Shown here piece after piece: positions 30,500 through 42,405 of a DNA stretch of 64,000 nt. Every line of letters starts with the position of its first letter. The first letter of the stretch is position 1. The notes beneath the pieces were generated by a model, which saw only the letters and a program-made list of their open reading frames with translations, had not been told where the DNA came from and did no database searches. The translations under genes and the position numbers were made by a program. Origin of the DNA: Hyaloperonospora brassicae (taxonomy: Eukaryota; Oomycota; Peronosporomycetes; Peronosporales; Peronosporaceae); NCBI GenBank assembly GCA_947650285.1, contig CANTFL010000024.1, positions 55,206-119,205 of the forward strand, in the 5' to 3' direction.

Positions 30500-30910
30500 A
30501 ATCGGCCACCCGCTATCTATTTTGCCTGTGGGCGAATTTTTTCCAGGAATAATGTCTTCAATGTGCCACTTCTGGTACGTAAAATGCTACATACATGTAG
30601 TCCTGTACCGGATCAACGTATACAAAACAATGATTAAAGCGAATATGATGTTTAAGTCTGGTGTAGTCACGTCGACTGGATTCATATAAAGCTTATAACC
30701 CATTAAATCAAAATAATATAGCCAGCCTAAATGTCTTCACGTTTAAATCCCGAGTGATGAAGATTCGGCGGTTTAGTATTCCAGGGATGCATCCAAGGTG
30801 ATACTAAAATCACCGACAATCATATGATTGATGACGCAATTCATATCGATGACTTCAAACACTGTCGGATAAAAACATCGCGTTTCTTAGGTTCATCCGA
30901 AGTGTAAACC
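30500..30910 (-). pseudogene. L1-like LINE endonuclease relic
   Basis: One continuous frame, broken by three stops, reads Ile-Val-Gly-Asp-Phe-Ser-x-x-Leu-Asp-Ala-Ser-Leu (about 30,815-30,780; L1: V-G-G-D-F-N-x-V-L-x-x-x-L-D), Ser-Leu-Gly, Tyr-Thr-Arg (about 30,660), Arg-Phe-x-x-x-x-Val (L1: R-I-D-R-x-Y-V), and Ala-x-x-Val-Pro-Glu. Both the GDFN-type and the R-x-D-R-type blocks are placed as in L1 endonucleases. Confidence 0.65.
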
Positions 30911-31320
30911 ACGTCAATAAAGACTAGGTGATTGCACAAATTGGCCCAAAGATGCAAATAACGGTTATCGATCTACAAGCTGCAGACACGAGAAGTCACA
31001 TCATGAACGTCTTAAAATGGTAAACCATGAAAATGAATTAGCCTGGCGCCATGACGCTTATTGAAAAAAGGCAAAGTAGAAGTGGACTAAAAGCATCGTG
31101 CCCCTAAATTTTCAAAAAAAATGGATTACTCGTTCTTCTATACATAATCGTGTAGACGAAGCGCGTCTCTTCTAAGTCACAAATTTGTTATTGGAAACTA
31201 GTCGCTCATACACCACCATAAGCGGATAATTCAACCCATTAGGGTTCAGCAATATACCATAAAAGACCCAGGCATTTTTAGAGTTTTGCCGGAACAACTC
31301 GGCTTACGACGGTCGCAATT

Positions 31321-34280
31321 GGAGAATGAAAGTGTCCTTTATAGCTTGTATAGAGACGAACATAGTCCGGGGTGCGCGGGTTTGTCAAAAATATCGCTGT
31401 AACATCCGTTAGTGTGACACATGGCATGTTCAGATCACTCAATTATAGAATCGGCGTAGTGCGAAGACGAGTAAAGTAATAGCTAATTGCCATATGCATC
31501 GAAATCTTCATTGGGTCAACATAAATCTCAGACACAAAAATATAAAAAATATATAACACGTAGACCAATCCATCGCAGCTCTGCGAGCTTTATCATTGGA
31601 TGAACCGGAGTCAGGTATATGAGCTATTGACGCTTCAGAAGCAACAAACATGGCTTTCATAGATGATGTATAGCTTCCTGTTCATCCAAAGACAAACTAC
31701 ACGAGAAGTATGAAAGCCGCGTTTGGATAATTAGTTTATTCAAATACTTTTGTCGGAAGCTTGTACAAGTAGCATTAGTACGCACAATGCGAATATACTA
31801 CAGCAATAATATCATCGTGCGACATGGATTTATGGAATCGTTAGCCACAAATATAGCAATCAGAGCATTATTTTTTGAGCCAAAATTTGTTTTCGTTTCG
31901 AACTAAGCTCTCGAACTTCCGTAAGCGCGTGAGCAACACGACAAGAAACCAACACGAAGCCCAGTAAAATTAGCAACGCTGTTGAAATGCTCTTCATCGA
32001 CTACAATGAAAGCAATTGGAGATTGAGACTCGTCAAATTTACAATGCACGAGAACTGAATTCGTGTTGTACACATTAAGCATCGCCAAATACTTCAGCGC
32101 TGACGAGTCATCAAACTATTTACCAAACGAGCAAGGTCAGATCCTAGTAGCTGCACGCAAAAAATTAGTGCCTTGCGTAACACCAGAACGAGAGGGTTGT
32201 GCCAAATGCAACGTAGATACGCACGCCGCGAAGTGATACATGGTAAGTGTTTTCGTCGTAGACCAAGCAGAGAAAGTCAAAGGTTTTTGATCGTTAGAAG
32301 TACGAACGATTGCCGAAATATATGATCCTGTAGGCGGACCGTCTGCGGTTGAGGTTCGAGACCCAACATCATCTTCCTTCGCAGCCGCATCTACGAATTT
32401 TTCCGAATGTTTTCCTCTTGAAGTAGCAAGTCGGGGTGAGAGAAAGAATGATAATAATTAAACTTGTAAAGCTGATATTGAACAAAGCACAGCTTTTCTT
32501 TAGGATCGAATAAAATATATCGAAGATGATCACTCTTCCCGAGAAAAATACCGACATGGCACCAAACCGCCTGATACTTTTACCACACCCAACGGTCGCG
32601 TGACTTAATCTGATCCGCAACATAAATCGAGTTTATGTAATCCGGACGCAAATTTTGGACCAAGAACGATTGTAGATGGCCCGGTCCGACACGTTACCAA
32701 GAAGTCAGGTCAGATCCACAAGTACAATTTGTCGTACTTTGAAAACTTGAGATTGAGCTCCATTTAAACGCAGACCTGGTAATTCAGAGCACCCGGTGTG
32801 TGTAGAGCCTCGTCGGACGTTCAGATTAAGGATGTCATTGGTTTAATATTCGGCTGAAAAACACGCAATGGAGCGCGACGAGCCTTTAAATGCCTGGCTT
32901 AGAATCTTCATAAAAGGTTGAAGAATTTATTTCGTGATATGTTCAAAAGACAGGAGCGCCTCAAAATTTAACACGCACGTGTCCGCTGCACATCTTCAAC
33001 TGGTGTAGTCAGTTGCGTGCTGGCTTTAACGTAGCAATCGTCATTCCTCGACAAATCTTCACTGATCAGCGAGTAGATGACCGTAAACCGACTTTTTTCC
33101 AGGACAGAGCGTTGTGATGGCGATAGAAGACGAGGCGCTTAACAAGCCGGTCGACCCGAAGAGCGCGTCGGTGGCATAGGGAGCGGCGGCAAAAACATGA
33201 TTTTGCACGAATAAAGAACAAGCGCGTAGACTTGACCCACAACTCTGTTGCGAAATGAGTGCCGTACAAAGAGAAGGGTGTTAAAGCATACAGTCAAAGT
33301 GACTGGCCGGAAGCATCTTGAATTTATGTGTGTTCGTATATTGTGCTAAGGGGCCGAAAACGACGTGTGCTCTGCAGGAAAAAATCTGGGACACTAACCA
33401 TTTCTTGCTCAAATATATGTTCCAAATATATAGGTTCATCACCAGACGGCGAAACGATATACTATAGAGAACGCAACCGTGAGGGTAAGCTTTCTTCCAC
33501 TGATAAAGACAAACGATGGAATTTGAGATATGTTCGTTCGCGGTATCAACATTCTATGCGGTAGGGCACAACGAGTAAACACGTAAATTGAAAACCAAAA
33601 TGCCATGTGTGCTTCACAAGCGGGGATAAAGTTACATTAAAAGTGATTTTGTAACACCGTTTTTTAGTTGTTACGGGCTGACGTTTGATAGCAACCAGAG
33701 AATAGGTATTATACAAATTACTAATGAGAGCATTAGTGTTCAGATTAGGTAAGTTAAAGCTATGGTGTTCTTTTACATATTAGATAGGTTCAGCTCGCCT
33801 TTAATTTCTCTTACGACACGTGGATTGTCATGATGTTTCAGGCCGTTTATAAAAGTCAACCCTTGCTGATTCATTGACTTTTAGCACTATGTGCTGTTGA
33901 TTCGCTAAATCGTTTAGTCCCTTGAACGAAGACTACAACCTTTAATCTTGTTGACGCTTAGGTTTTAATACTATTGTAGCGCTAAATTGGCCGTTTAGCA
34001 GCTAGCCGTCCTCTGGCTAGTAGTTTTACCATCTGCGCTACAGATTTTGTTGTACGAATTGCAAATTTTATTAAGTACCTTGAGCGTGTTTTTTCAATTG
34101 TAATACTGGGGCGTTACGGTAATGATACGCACAACCGTCCCCGTTTAATGATGAGAAATTGGTATAAGAAAAGAAATAGGAAGTGCTGACCTTTGTGAGT
34201 GTTTCTTAATAACCACACGCGGAAGCACTTCATGTGACTTGACCTGCCTTTAACTAGCGTGTAGTGTTCCTTATGGCTCG
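31321..34280. other. Decayed DNA, possible 5' part of minus-strand LINE
   Basis: Purine-rich plus strand up to about 33.3 kb. Minus-strand ORFs of 61-84 codons (31,903-32,088; 32,369-32,623; 33,066-33,269) lie upstream of the endonuclease, where LINE ORF1 would be, but show no motif. Nothing is supported from 33.3 to 34.28 kb. Confidence 0.35.
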
Positions 34281-34738
34281 TGTAACAGAAAAACTTCTAA
34301 CCAGGGAAGAAGAAAGCACTTGTCCTAGAATAAAGTACATAGCTGTACGCTCCCAAAACCTTACTTAAACCGTACGTGCAGAGGAAGCGAAGGATCTGGT
34401 CTCGGGTTCCTTAATATGATAGTAACACGTTAATTATATTATAGTTAAGCCTTATTTATTAAACTTTTGTTTACTTTGCTATATTAAACTTAATCGTTCA
34501 AGGTAGAAACTCACGCATCAACTATCATCCGCGTCTAGCAGCAATATGTAATTTATTTGGTTGGTCTGGAGGCCTTTATTTTTTAGAGTGTGAAGCGGTG
34601 CTAAATAGCATTTTCAAAGGCAATATCGAGTCAAGAATGACTTGCAAGAATACTGTGATAAAAGATAATCACTTAGGATATTATTTCCGTTGACGCAAAA
34701 TTCGTGCTAATGACATATTACAGGGCCACATCGTTACA
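34281..34738 (+). repeat. LTR relic, copy A (about 458 bp)
   Basis: It starts TGTAACAG and ends GTTACA. It matches copy B at 62,524-62,976 along its length, with shared blocks CCGTACGTGCAGAGGAAG, TCTCG-GTTCCT, CGCGTCTAGCAGC and GTGAAGCGGT. No primer-binding site follows the right end, so it is probably a solo LTR. The TGTAAC start is shared with the gypsy family at the window edges. Confidence 0.65.
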
Positions 34739-36300
34739 TCCTCAGTGTTGTGTTGAGAATTCTCAAACGATGGAGTACGGATTGAAGTCAATTGCCTTCA
34801 TTGCTTGGTAGGGCGATTTGCATACCTTGTGTAGCAGTTACGCTATCTTTACATCCGATGAAGGTGCATTCACTTTCCCGGCGCGTTTGTTCGGTGCATG
34901 ATGCTTCGTAAGTTCATGTACACAAAAGCTTGTACGGGTTTCATGCTTGCTTGACTGACTACAACGGTTAATTGATAGTAAAATTCAAAAGCAGCTTTAA
35001 TGTTTAGTTGCGTGGTGATCAAGCGCTCATTTCTTACATAACAGTGCCGTCTTCACATAATATTAGAGCTTTAATCGAGCGCCCGCTTATTATTAATATC
35101 TGAAGTGGATGAGAATGTGATATCAAAGAGACAACGATGCTGCTTGGTAGGTAAACAAGTTAGTGAAGTTTCGTGTAAGGAGTCATGCAGAAAAGTAACA
35201 GCTAGAACTTATATTGCCATAAGCGTTGGTGGTTTCGGTTGCATCACGTCTTTCTGGAACATTATGCTTGCATCAAAAAATTGCTTTGAAAAATATTTGT
35301 CGATTGGGACAAAATTTAAACCGCAAAACTCTGTCAAACATACCTTCAGAATTTGCTACAAGGATGCACGACCGAGGTTGCAAGTGAAAGTTATGAACTG
35401 GGTGCTTTGAAAAGAGATAGAAGCTTCGACCAACAATTCGACAGCCGATAATATAATCTAAGACGTATGTAAACAACTCGAGTTTAATCGGCGATGTCAA
35501 TGTCGAACGACATAGGATGTCACGTACCGTATCCACCGCAGACCTTAGATTAGTACAAAATGCTGTTCGATCTTGCGTCGATCTTGTATACTTACCAACA
35601 CGGCCCCATCGAGGGCGGCCGTCCAATCTTAGGTTTGCGTTGTCGGAGTAATGAAGCGTAAAGGATTTGCTCTGCCAGATGTGGTGATCCTCAGACTTGC
35701 GACTAATGCGGCCCATGGAACTCATAATTTTATTACCAAGTGACACCACGTGACAAAAAGCTGTCGCTAGCCGCAATTCCATAAATACTATATTTCAAAA
35801 TAGGCCCATCGTAGAGTGTTCATTTGACAAGAAGACATGGGTCGCAAATGGTGTTTCTGTCTGTAACTTTTTGCCAGGTCTTAAGCGAGCGGCCGATCAT
35901 ACAACAAGTATCAAGGCTTGAGTCAGCTGTAAGACCAAGTAACACGATATGTTAGTTGCCGGGAACACTTTGAGCGAAGTGTTCGTTGGCTGTAAATGGG
36001 TGTGCCGATCTGTATCGGTTCGCAAGCGTGGAACGGGCGGTGTTCATCTCAATTGAGGATGATATGTTGTGCGTTGGTTTGCTCCCTTCCGTGCGGTAGC
36101 CAGTGCCGTCGCAAGAAGGAGTTTCTTTAAATCGTCTACTCACATAGAAAAAAGAGATTCTCACAGTCTATCACACAGTGTCAATTATGTACATGATGTC
36201 TGGGTGGGTCCTAAGTCAGGGTTCAGGATGCTAGCGTACCTATTAAAGACTTGCAAGGTTGGGCCCACCTATACTCACGTGAACCTCAAAGACGCACTTC
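34739..36300. other. Unassigned DNA with one 169-codon minus ORF
   Basis: 35,273-35,782 (minus) is the longest ORF here. It has basic, hydrophobic-mixed composition and no signal peptide or motif I recognise. A 101-codon plus ORF (35,105-35,410) overlaps it. Neither is supported as a gene. Confidence 0.3.
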
Positions 36301-36311
36301 AGGCCTAATCC

Positions 36312-36575
36312 ATGCGCACACTGTTACTAGAATTGTGGGCGCTAGTGTCGACAGTACCGCTCGCCATTGCGCAAAGTATACATATGCAAAAAGCTCGAGG
36401 CCAGGGTAGCAAGCATTGGTGTGAACGACCCGATGAGTGTACGTACCTCATCGCAACAAGCGATGTTCTCTTTGCACATGATCGTTCCCTACGTACCATC
36501 GTGCAAGTACAACAGAGGCAACGGCCGCGAGTGCGGCCGGCCAACCCCAATTGCGCGTGTGCGCAGGATATCTGA
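36312..36575 (+). CDS. Possible small secreted protein with RSLR
   Basis: An 87-residue ORF starting with a signal-peptide-like segment (basic Arg2, hydrophobic 4-19, Ala-Ile-Ala then Gln, cleavage after about 20). The mature part has four cysteines (37, 43 and two near the C-terminus) and Arg-Ser-Leu-Arg at 58-61, within the usual distance of an oomycete RXLR motif, but no EER follows. Overlapping ORFs exist in other frames because the local GC content is high, no oomycete core promoter was found upstream, and the protein is short. It may be chance. Confidence 0.25.
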   Translation: MRTLLLELWALVSTVPLAIAQSIHMQKARGQGSKHWCERPDECTYLIATSDVLFAHDRSLRTIVQVQQRQRPRVRPANPNCACAQDI

Positions 36576-37099
36576 AAATGCTACCGTTTTGTCGGGGACC
36601 GCCCAGTATAGTTGGTGTTTCCATCAGCGACCGGTTGCGCGATCCCACGGATGGGGAGCGTCGAGGCAATGACGCATCGGTAGGAAGACGCGACAGGGAA
36701 GATACGCGTATGTACAACTGGACTGCTTCATTCTCGTGGCGCTGTTGCTAGTTGTGGTGGCCCCATTGATGCGGTTGCAACATAGTTCAAGCACACTTCG
36801 TCTGGTTCTGGTTGGCGATAGTGATGATGGCTTATCCAACAGCTGTGCAAACAGTACCATCCAATCGTCTGCACTCGTTTAGGATTGCGTGCCAGCCGAC
36901 AATTCTTGTCGGTCTAGCCTTTGCGAAGCGTTACTAAGTTCCTCTTATGGCGTAGGCGTCGATGAAATGCCTATCAAGTTCTTGGTCATGCATTCGTCGG
37001 ACAAATACTAATGTTGCGTTGCACCAGAACTACAGTCTCTTGCTCGTCAAGCTCTATAACGGCGCTGAACAAACCATTTGTACTTTTGAGCAGACCAAT

Positions 37100-37560
37100 C
37101 GATATTCTCGGACATTGAGCTCACAGCAGAACTAGAGTACGACGAAGGAAAGGCAAAAGCCACGTTGTCTTTTGCTGACCAACAATGTGGCCAGACGGCT
37201 AGCTCAAGCTACAGAAGCCGCTCAAAAGGTCCTCCCGGAGGTCTTGGCTGCGAGTTCCCAGGAGCTGCTCGCGACACGCATCCAACGGCAAGTCAAAACT
37301 ACACCGAAGACGTTGACACGACAATCGGACGACGACGGAGCTTTCATCTCTTCATGTGTTTGACGTTGTCGCTTCGCGTGATTGACTTTGTACAAAGTCG
37401 CAGATGGCATCTATTGCTAGTCGATAGCATCGATGCGCGGGCGATCGTCGTGCGAGACAGGTGCTGCGTGCTTTCCGCAGCTGTTGATAGGCTACAGTGC
37501 GTACAAAACTGTCCAGTAGACTACGCCTGACCTCACGACGCTGACGCCCGCCGCCCTGAC
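37100..37560 (+). pseudogene. Frameshifted coding-like fragment
   Basis: The plus strand gives an acidic stretch (about 37,110-37,180, Ser-Asp-Ile-Glu-Leu-Thr-Ala-Glu-Leu) and then, in another frame, a 60-codon helical, Ala/Gln/Leu-rich stretch (37,172-37,363). Together they look like one broken gene of unknown family. It lies 0.7 kb upstream of the NLP gene in the same GC-richer island. Confidence 0.25.
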
Positions 37561-38256
37561 TAGTTCAGAACGTTTTTTCTTCTGGTCTCATCGGGATGAG
37601 ATCGTTCAGTTTAGTAACGACGACGCACTCGATCCGCAAGCCGAATACGTGCCAGTTAAGTGTAATACAAGCAGGCTGAGTTCGTAAAATCTGGTCAGGC
37701 CTTTGTGCATCGGAACATCGACGCGTGAGCACGTGTTTGAGTTGAATCGAGCTTAAATGACTGTGTCAAAACATTCGTTTAGGCACGTGTGAGTGGTTGT
37801 GTAGATGGAGAGGAATAATCGATACGTCCCTCGTTCGCTATGTCTTTTGCCACTTCAAGCCTCAAGCCCACAAAATTCTATCGACGCAGCATATGTGATC
37901 CCCATTTCGTGCATAAGTGATCGCCCCATCGCGCATAACTAATCGCCTGTTTGCCGTGGCGCTACATCGGCAACCAGAACTTCTTTACCTTTAGCAAAGG
38001 TCCATAGGGTTTAGCCTCCAACAACTTATGTCTTCCTCTGTAACTTACGCTGGAAACTACACGAAAGTGGAGCAGATGTTGCAGAAAATTCAATTTGACC
38101 AGACCCACTCGGCTGGATGGTTCGTTGCCGTGAGATTGTTATGTTCACGCCAGTCATTCGTGTGATGGGCCAGCAAAACGGCCACTAGAGAAGCAAACCT
38201 GCAAACAGCTCTCACCGTAGAGTCGTTGTTCCGACCCTCTAGCCACGCCGCTTCAT

Positions 38257-38270
38257 TCATTCTGCAATTT
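38257..38270 (+). promoter_or_regulatory. Oomycete core promoter (Inr plus flanking region)
   Basis: TCATTCTG followed directly by CAATTT matches the oomycete initiator and flanking promoter consensus (TCATTYYN then CAWTTT). It lies 29-42 bp upstream of the NLP ATG, so the mRNA would have a leader of about 40 nt. The position also supports the ATG at 38,299 over any upstream start. Confidence 0.75.
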
Positions 38271-38298
38271 GCCCACCAACGCACGACACTGGGCAGGC

Positions 38299-39033
38299 AT
38301 GAAGATTTGTGTCGCCTTGTACGGCGCTCTGCTCGCTGCAACTGCGGTCCTCGCTCAGGGAGAGCCGTGGAAGAAGAAGTCGATAAGCCTTGAGCTCGTG
38401 GAGCCGTTTCCTGAGCAGAAAGCCACGACAATCGGCGACAAGGCGGGCGTCAAGTTCAAACCTCAGATCCACGTTTCCAAGGGATGCTCTTCGTATCCCG
38501 CTGTGAATGCGGCGGGTGAGACGACCGACGGCATGATACTCGACAAACCCGTTGATGGCAAGTGCAAGGAACCGAAACAGGGGTCTCAAGCCTATGGGCG
38601 CGGGACTTGGCATCTGAAAAAATTTGCCATTATGTTCGCATGGCACTTCCCGACGTACGTCAGTCTTGATGTTCGCTACGACTGGGAGCACGTCATCTTG
38701 TGGCTCAACAACCCTGCAATAGCAAACCCGACGATTGAGGCGGTGTCGGTGTGGCATGAACGCAAACGTGAATACGTCAAAACGGCTACGCCTGATTCGA
38801 AGTACATGGACGGGTCGAGCCTCAAACTTGACTTGGGGGAGACTTATTCTACGCGCAACCTCAGCTTGTCAACTTTGCCTGGTCAGTTTCAGCCACTGAT
38901 CATGTGGGACCAGATGCCGGACATTACCCGTCGCGCTCTTAACGAGACCAAGTGGTACGTAAACCTTATGCCTCTGAGCGACCCGCGCTTCACGACCGCC
39001 TTGGACAACGCCTGGCCGTATACTCCAGTGTGA
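38299..39033 (+). CDS. NLP (Nep1-like) secreted protein, variant heptapeptide
   Basis: 244 residues, the usual NLP length. A signal peptide (1-19, Val-Leu-Ala then Gln) sends it to the apoplast. Two cysteines at 63 and 89 define a type 1 NLP. The segment 110-119 (Ala-Ile-Met-Phe-Ala-Trp-His-Phe-Pro-Thr) is the conserved strand that in other members acts as an immunogenic pattern. The hallmark heptapeptide Gly-His-Arg-His-Asp-Trp-Glu is here Asp-Val-Arg-Tyr-Asp-Trp-Glu (124-130): Asp and Glu remain, but both His and the Gly are replaced. In characterised cytolytic NLPs the first His and the acidic residues bind a metal needed for membrane damage, so this copy is predicted non-cytotoxic, as in many downy-mildew NLPs. 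No introns; the single frame is intact. The nearest recognisable sequences are mobile-element relics. Confidence 0.9.
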   Translation: MKICVALYGALLAATAVLAQGEPWKKKSISLELVEPFPEQKATTIGDKAGVKFKPQIHVSKGCSSYPAVNAAGETTDGMILDKPVDGKCKEPKQGSQAYGRGTWHLKKFAIMFAWHFPTYVSLDVRYDWEHVILWLNNPAIANPTIEAVSVWHERKREYVKTATPDSKYMDGSSLKLDLGETYSTRNLSLSTLPGQFQPLIMWDQMPDITRRALNETKWYVNLMPLSDPRFTTALDNAWPYTPV

Positions 39034-42000
39034 CCACCACCTTCTACTGACGGCGAAGGCTGAGCATACACGTCTTTATCAAGAATTCGTGTTTTTCGCT
39101 ACGACCGTCTAGGTGTATTTGCTCACAAGGTAGACAGAGTGACCCATCATTTCATGAATGTTGTACTCTTCAATACACTGACCGGTATGTGTGCACACGT
39201 CGTTGATCTTACTATGTTTGTGACACTTTCAAGTTGTGGTCAATGGCTATTGGGAACCAACCTGCACGTATGTTGGCGACACGCTATACTGCAAGATATT
39301 GAGCAAGCTTGTCGTGCTGCTTAAGCACGAAGCATGTTTGCATAGAGACGATGATTCTGCTGACTCTAGATACAAATGCATGCTGGGGCGGCTGCACGCA
39401 CTTGCCAGACAACCGGCCAGCTTTAATCGATGGCATTGTGCTTGCTCTCCTCTCGAAATGCACAATTCGACATTTTGCCAGATGCCACGTAGTGGAAAGA
39501 CGTAAGATCTTTGCTGCTACTACTTTGTGTTCGTGCGATCTTAAGAAGAGATGTTATCGGTACTGCAAAGCTTAATGCGATTGTTTTAAAAACTTTGTAG
39601 GGTGTGCTGGTGCAAGCAAAGGCTCGACTGCACCAAAAGCTCGACAGCAATTGACTATTTCAGACCACGCGCTTCGGCAGCCTAAGAAAACAACTCTTAT
39701 GCTCATTTACTATCATTTCATTTGCGATGATAATGTCGCATCCTTTGTCGTAAGTTGTTAAAAATCTGCACTGTAAAAGCCTTTGGATCATAGCGTCATT
39801 TTTACTCGATATTACTTATGGTGTGACCTGATGATATTGATGGCTCCGTTTAGCTTTCCTTATGCTTGGCATGCATAATGAAAAGTGTGGTCTACGTTTT
39901 ACGTTTTGATAAGAAGTCAGATACATCGAATACAAGCATAATCAATAACAAACCTGGACGAAATGCTCAGCCTGAAGCTGCAAGGCACCTCGTGGTGGGG
40001 TAACTCTATCCAACTGATAGAAGTAACTGTTATTTAATGGTACGATGAATATATGCCCGTAGAAGCGAGAAGTACATGCGCTATTGCCGTGAGTCGCTTC
40101 AATCGCAGTTGCAGAAAAGCATGGGGTGTAATGAAGTGTTCGAAAGACTTGCATTTGCCAAGAGTCCTGCACTAACGAAGTATTTCAGTCTCACAAACGT
40201 ATTGTCACTACCACAGTAAAATTCGTTCTCGCTGCGCTTCCTGAATGAGCCTTTATACGCAGGCGTACCAATAACACTTTTCTAAGCCGCCTGGTTCTCT
40301 CTGCAACGCTGATAACGGTTGCGGCCAGGTTTGCCGCATCACGCGAGTTCCCATGGCAAGAAAAGTCTCGCTGCGACAATATTGTGGTCGAGGGCGCGCT
40401 ACCAAGGCGCTTCGCGTTAAATTTGTTAGGCCGTTGGGTATCGGACGGTTCTATGTCGCATCACAAAGCTGGTAAGTGGCAGTCTTACTCCCATGTATCA
40501 TGTTGACTTCTCAATCTAAAGTCGGCATGCATTTTCCTTGAGTATTGCCTAAATTAGCTCCAGTTCAATTTGCAATACTTGTTGGCAATCATCATAACGT
40601 CTACGCTCTTCGACCGTCACGGAATAAACATGAGATCGGGCGTCTTTGACTTTTACACCGCCGACAAATTGTGCAAAGTTATGATCGATATCTTGAGAGC
40701 AATAAACTCGTAAATATCGAACCTGCCGTTTTCTATCAACGACTGCACTGACACACTGTGAGGGGCCTCCTGTGTTACGTAAAAGCTCGAGACTTTTGCA
40801 GCAGCATTTACTCGCCCATGGTTCGGTAACACGTTTCCCGTTGCACGAAAAGGGTTAACAATGTGAATAAAAGGGCAATCGACGAAAAAAACGCGTTTCT
40901 GGCTAATTTTGGCTCTTGAAGCTGTCACGGCGTCGTCGTGTTAGCATCTAGGTTATTTTTGCATATGTTTTACCCCGTCAACACTCCATCAAGACTACCC
41001 ATAGCGAGCATGCATAGTATACCGGATTGACGCATAAAATTGTGGCAACGTTCGACCATCAAGAGCCCCCAATAGTTTCAACCAGCGCAATAACCTCATC
41101 ATTCAAGTGAGAGGCGGTTCTTCGTAGTCACATGATTCGGTATACTTTGGCTTTACGTAGCTCAAGCTCTGGAGGTAATCAGTCATAAAAATGGATACTA
41201 ATTATAAGTGGTTCAAAGACCCTAAAACGCTTCACAATTGGTGTCGGACGGCGCTTTACCGGGAAACCATTTCATCATGTTGCTTGTCTGTACTTGTCGT
41301 GAAACAGTGGCAAACGTCCAATGTCACATTGAGACGATCGGATCGCATACGAATAATGCCCCACCGGTCGCAAGAACCTTACTGTTTGCGGAGGGGTGCG
41401 TGAACGGTAATGCTTATTTTTTAAGTACGTAAATTACGAAGCACTGGGAACGTAATTGTAGGGTTTGACTCGTGGCATCTCCCACGTAGATATACGTATT
41501 CACAAACATGATGAAGTGCATAATATGGACTAGATGATCACGCGGAACGCAATACAAGATGAGATAGTGAAAAATAACCAGGTAATGAACTGTTAACGAA
41601 GCGGTATTATGCATACTACACGACCAAATGCATTACTCATCTACGATCTGTCATACATATCGGCGTGTATATGTTTCATTCAATCCCTCATGTAGTGATC
41701 ATACGAACATCACTTCACCGTCGTCAATCATATTTGCACACAGGGAACGTTGCACCGACACTTCAAGCGTAACCGTACAGTGTTGTTTGTCGCTTGATTG
41801 TTAACCCACGTTGCTTCTGACACTTATCCCACCATCTGTGAGGTGATATTGCGTTCATGCTTAGCTGTCATTTCGTCTGACCCGTTTTCTTACATGAAAT
41901 GAGACAGCGTCGGGTCAAATTGGCGCATGCACGGTGCTTTGTACAATTGTATCGAAGGTGATATTTCTGACAGGTAATGAAGGTAGGATGATTCAAGAGC

Positions 42001-42039
42001 AAAATATGTAACACCTTCGTTCCGGGATCACCCTATTGG
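39034..42039. other. NLP downstream DNA, no supported gene
   Basis: Short ORFs at 39.1-39.6 kb occur on both strands in all frames and show no motif. 39.7-42.0 kb is decayed AT-rich DNA. No clear poly(A) signal stands out close behind the NLP stop. Confidence 0.4.
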
Positions 42040-42405
42040 GTGATAGAAGACAAGTTGACAGATGGAAAGAGGGATTATATTAGTCATTTCGGGTTGAATA
42101 GATGTCTTGAAGTTTATGACAAGGAGATACGGACACCAAATGGGACAGCGTGTGACAGGTGGGCTGAACGTAATCATGTTCAGCTTGACTTGGTCAACTT
42201 GGTGGGAATACTATACGTTTTGTTGGATTGCCAAATGATGCTAATAATATACATATATACCCTTTGCATCTTCATTTTTGCGTACAAGCGCCTATTCGCT
42301 TTATTTTCTACATGTTCTACAATATTAGCCGAGGCAGCATGGTATGTCGTACAGACGAGTATAATAAGCCAAAATAGGATTGTGAAAAAAGGACGCGTTT
42401 TATAA
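42040..42405 (+). pseudogene. 121-codon ORF, possibly LINE endonuclease-like
   Basis: It contains Ile-Arg-Thr-Pro-Asn-Gly-Thr-Ala-Cys-Asp, reminiscent of the Lys-Pro-Thr-Arg-x-x-x-x-x-x-x-x-Asp-His stretch of CR1/jockey-type endonucleases, followed by a hydrophobic run. The resemblance is weak, and no RT was found downstream before 54 kb. It may be an unrelated relic. Confidence 0.25.

Larger units (their letters stand above)
28551..31320 (-). mobile_element. Decayed L1-like LINE, minus strand (core)
   Basis: An endonuclease (about 30,900-30,520) followed downstream on the minus strand by RT (29,690-29,444) in L1 order and spacing. The full element probably extends to about 33 kb on the left of its coding direction and to about 25.5 kb at its 3' side, broken by the 27.2-28.55 kb insert. 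Ends are not visible. Confidence 0.55.

Noticed and set aside
35273..35782. 169-codon minus ORF as a gene
   Set aside because: No signal peptide, motif, promoter element or recognisable family; kept only as an unassigned ORF.
38269..38298. Upstream in-frame extension of the NLP (10 residues)
   Set aside because: It would start at TTG and lies over the core promoter; the ATG at 38,299 gives a proper signal peptide.
38257..38757. 166-codon minus-strand ORF across the NLP gene
   Set aside because: Antisense shadow: the plus-strand NLP has full domain support, signal peptide and promoter.
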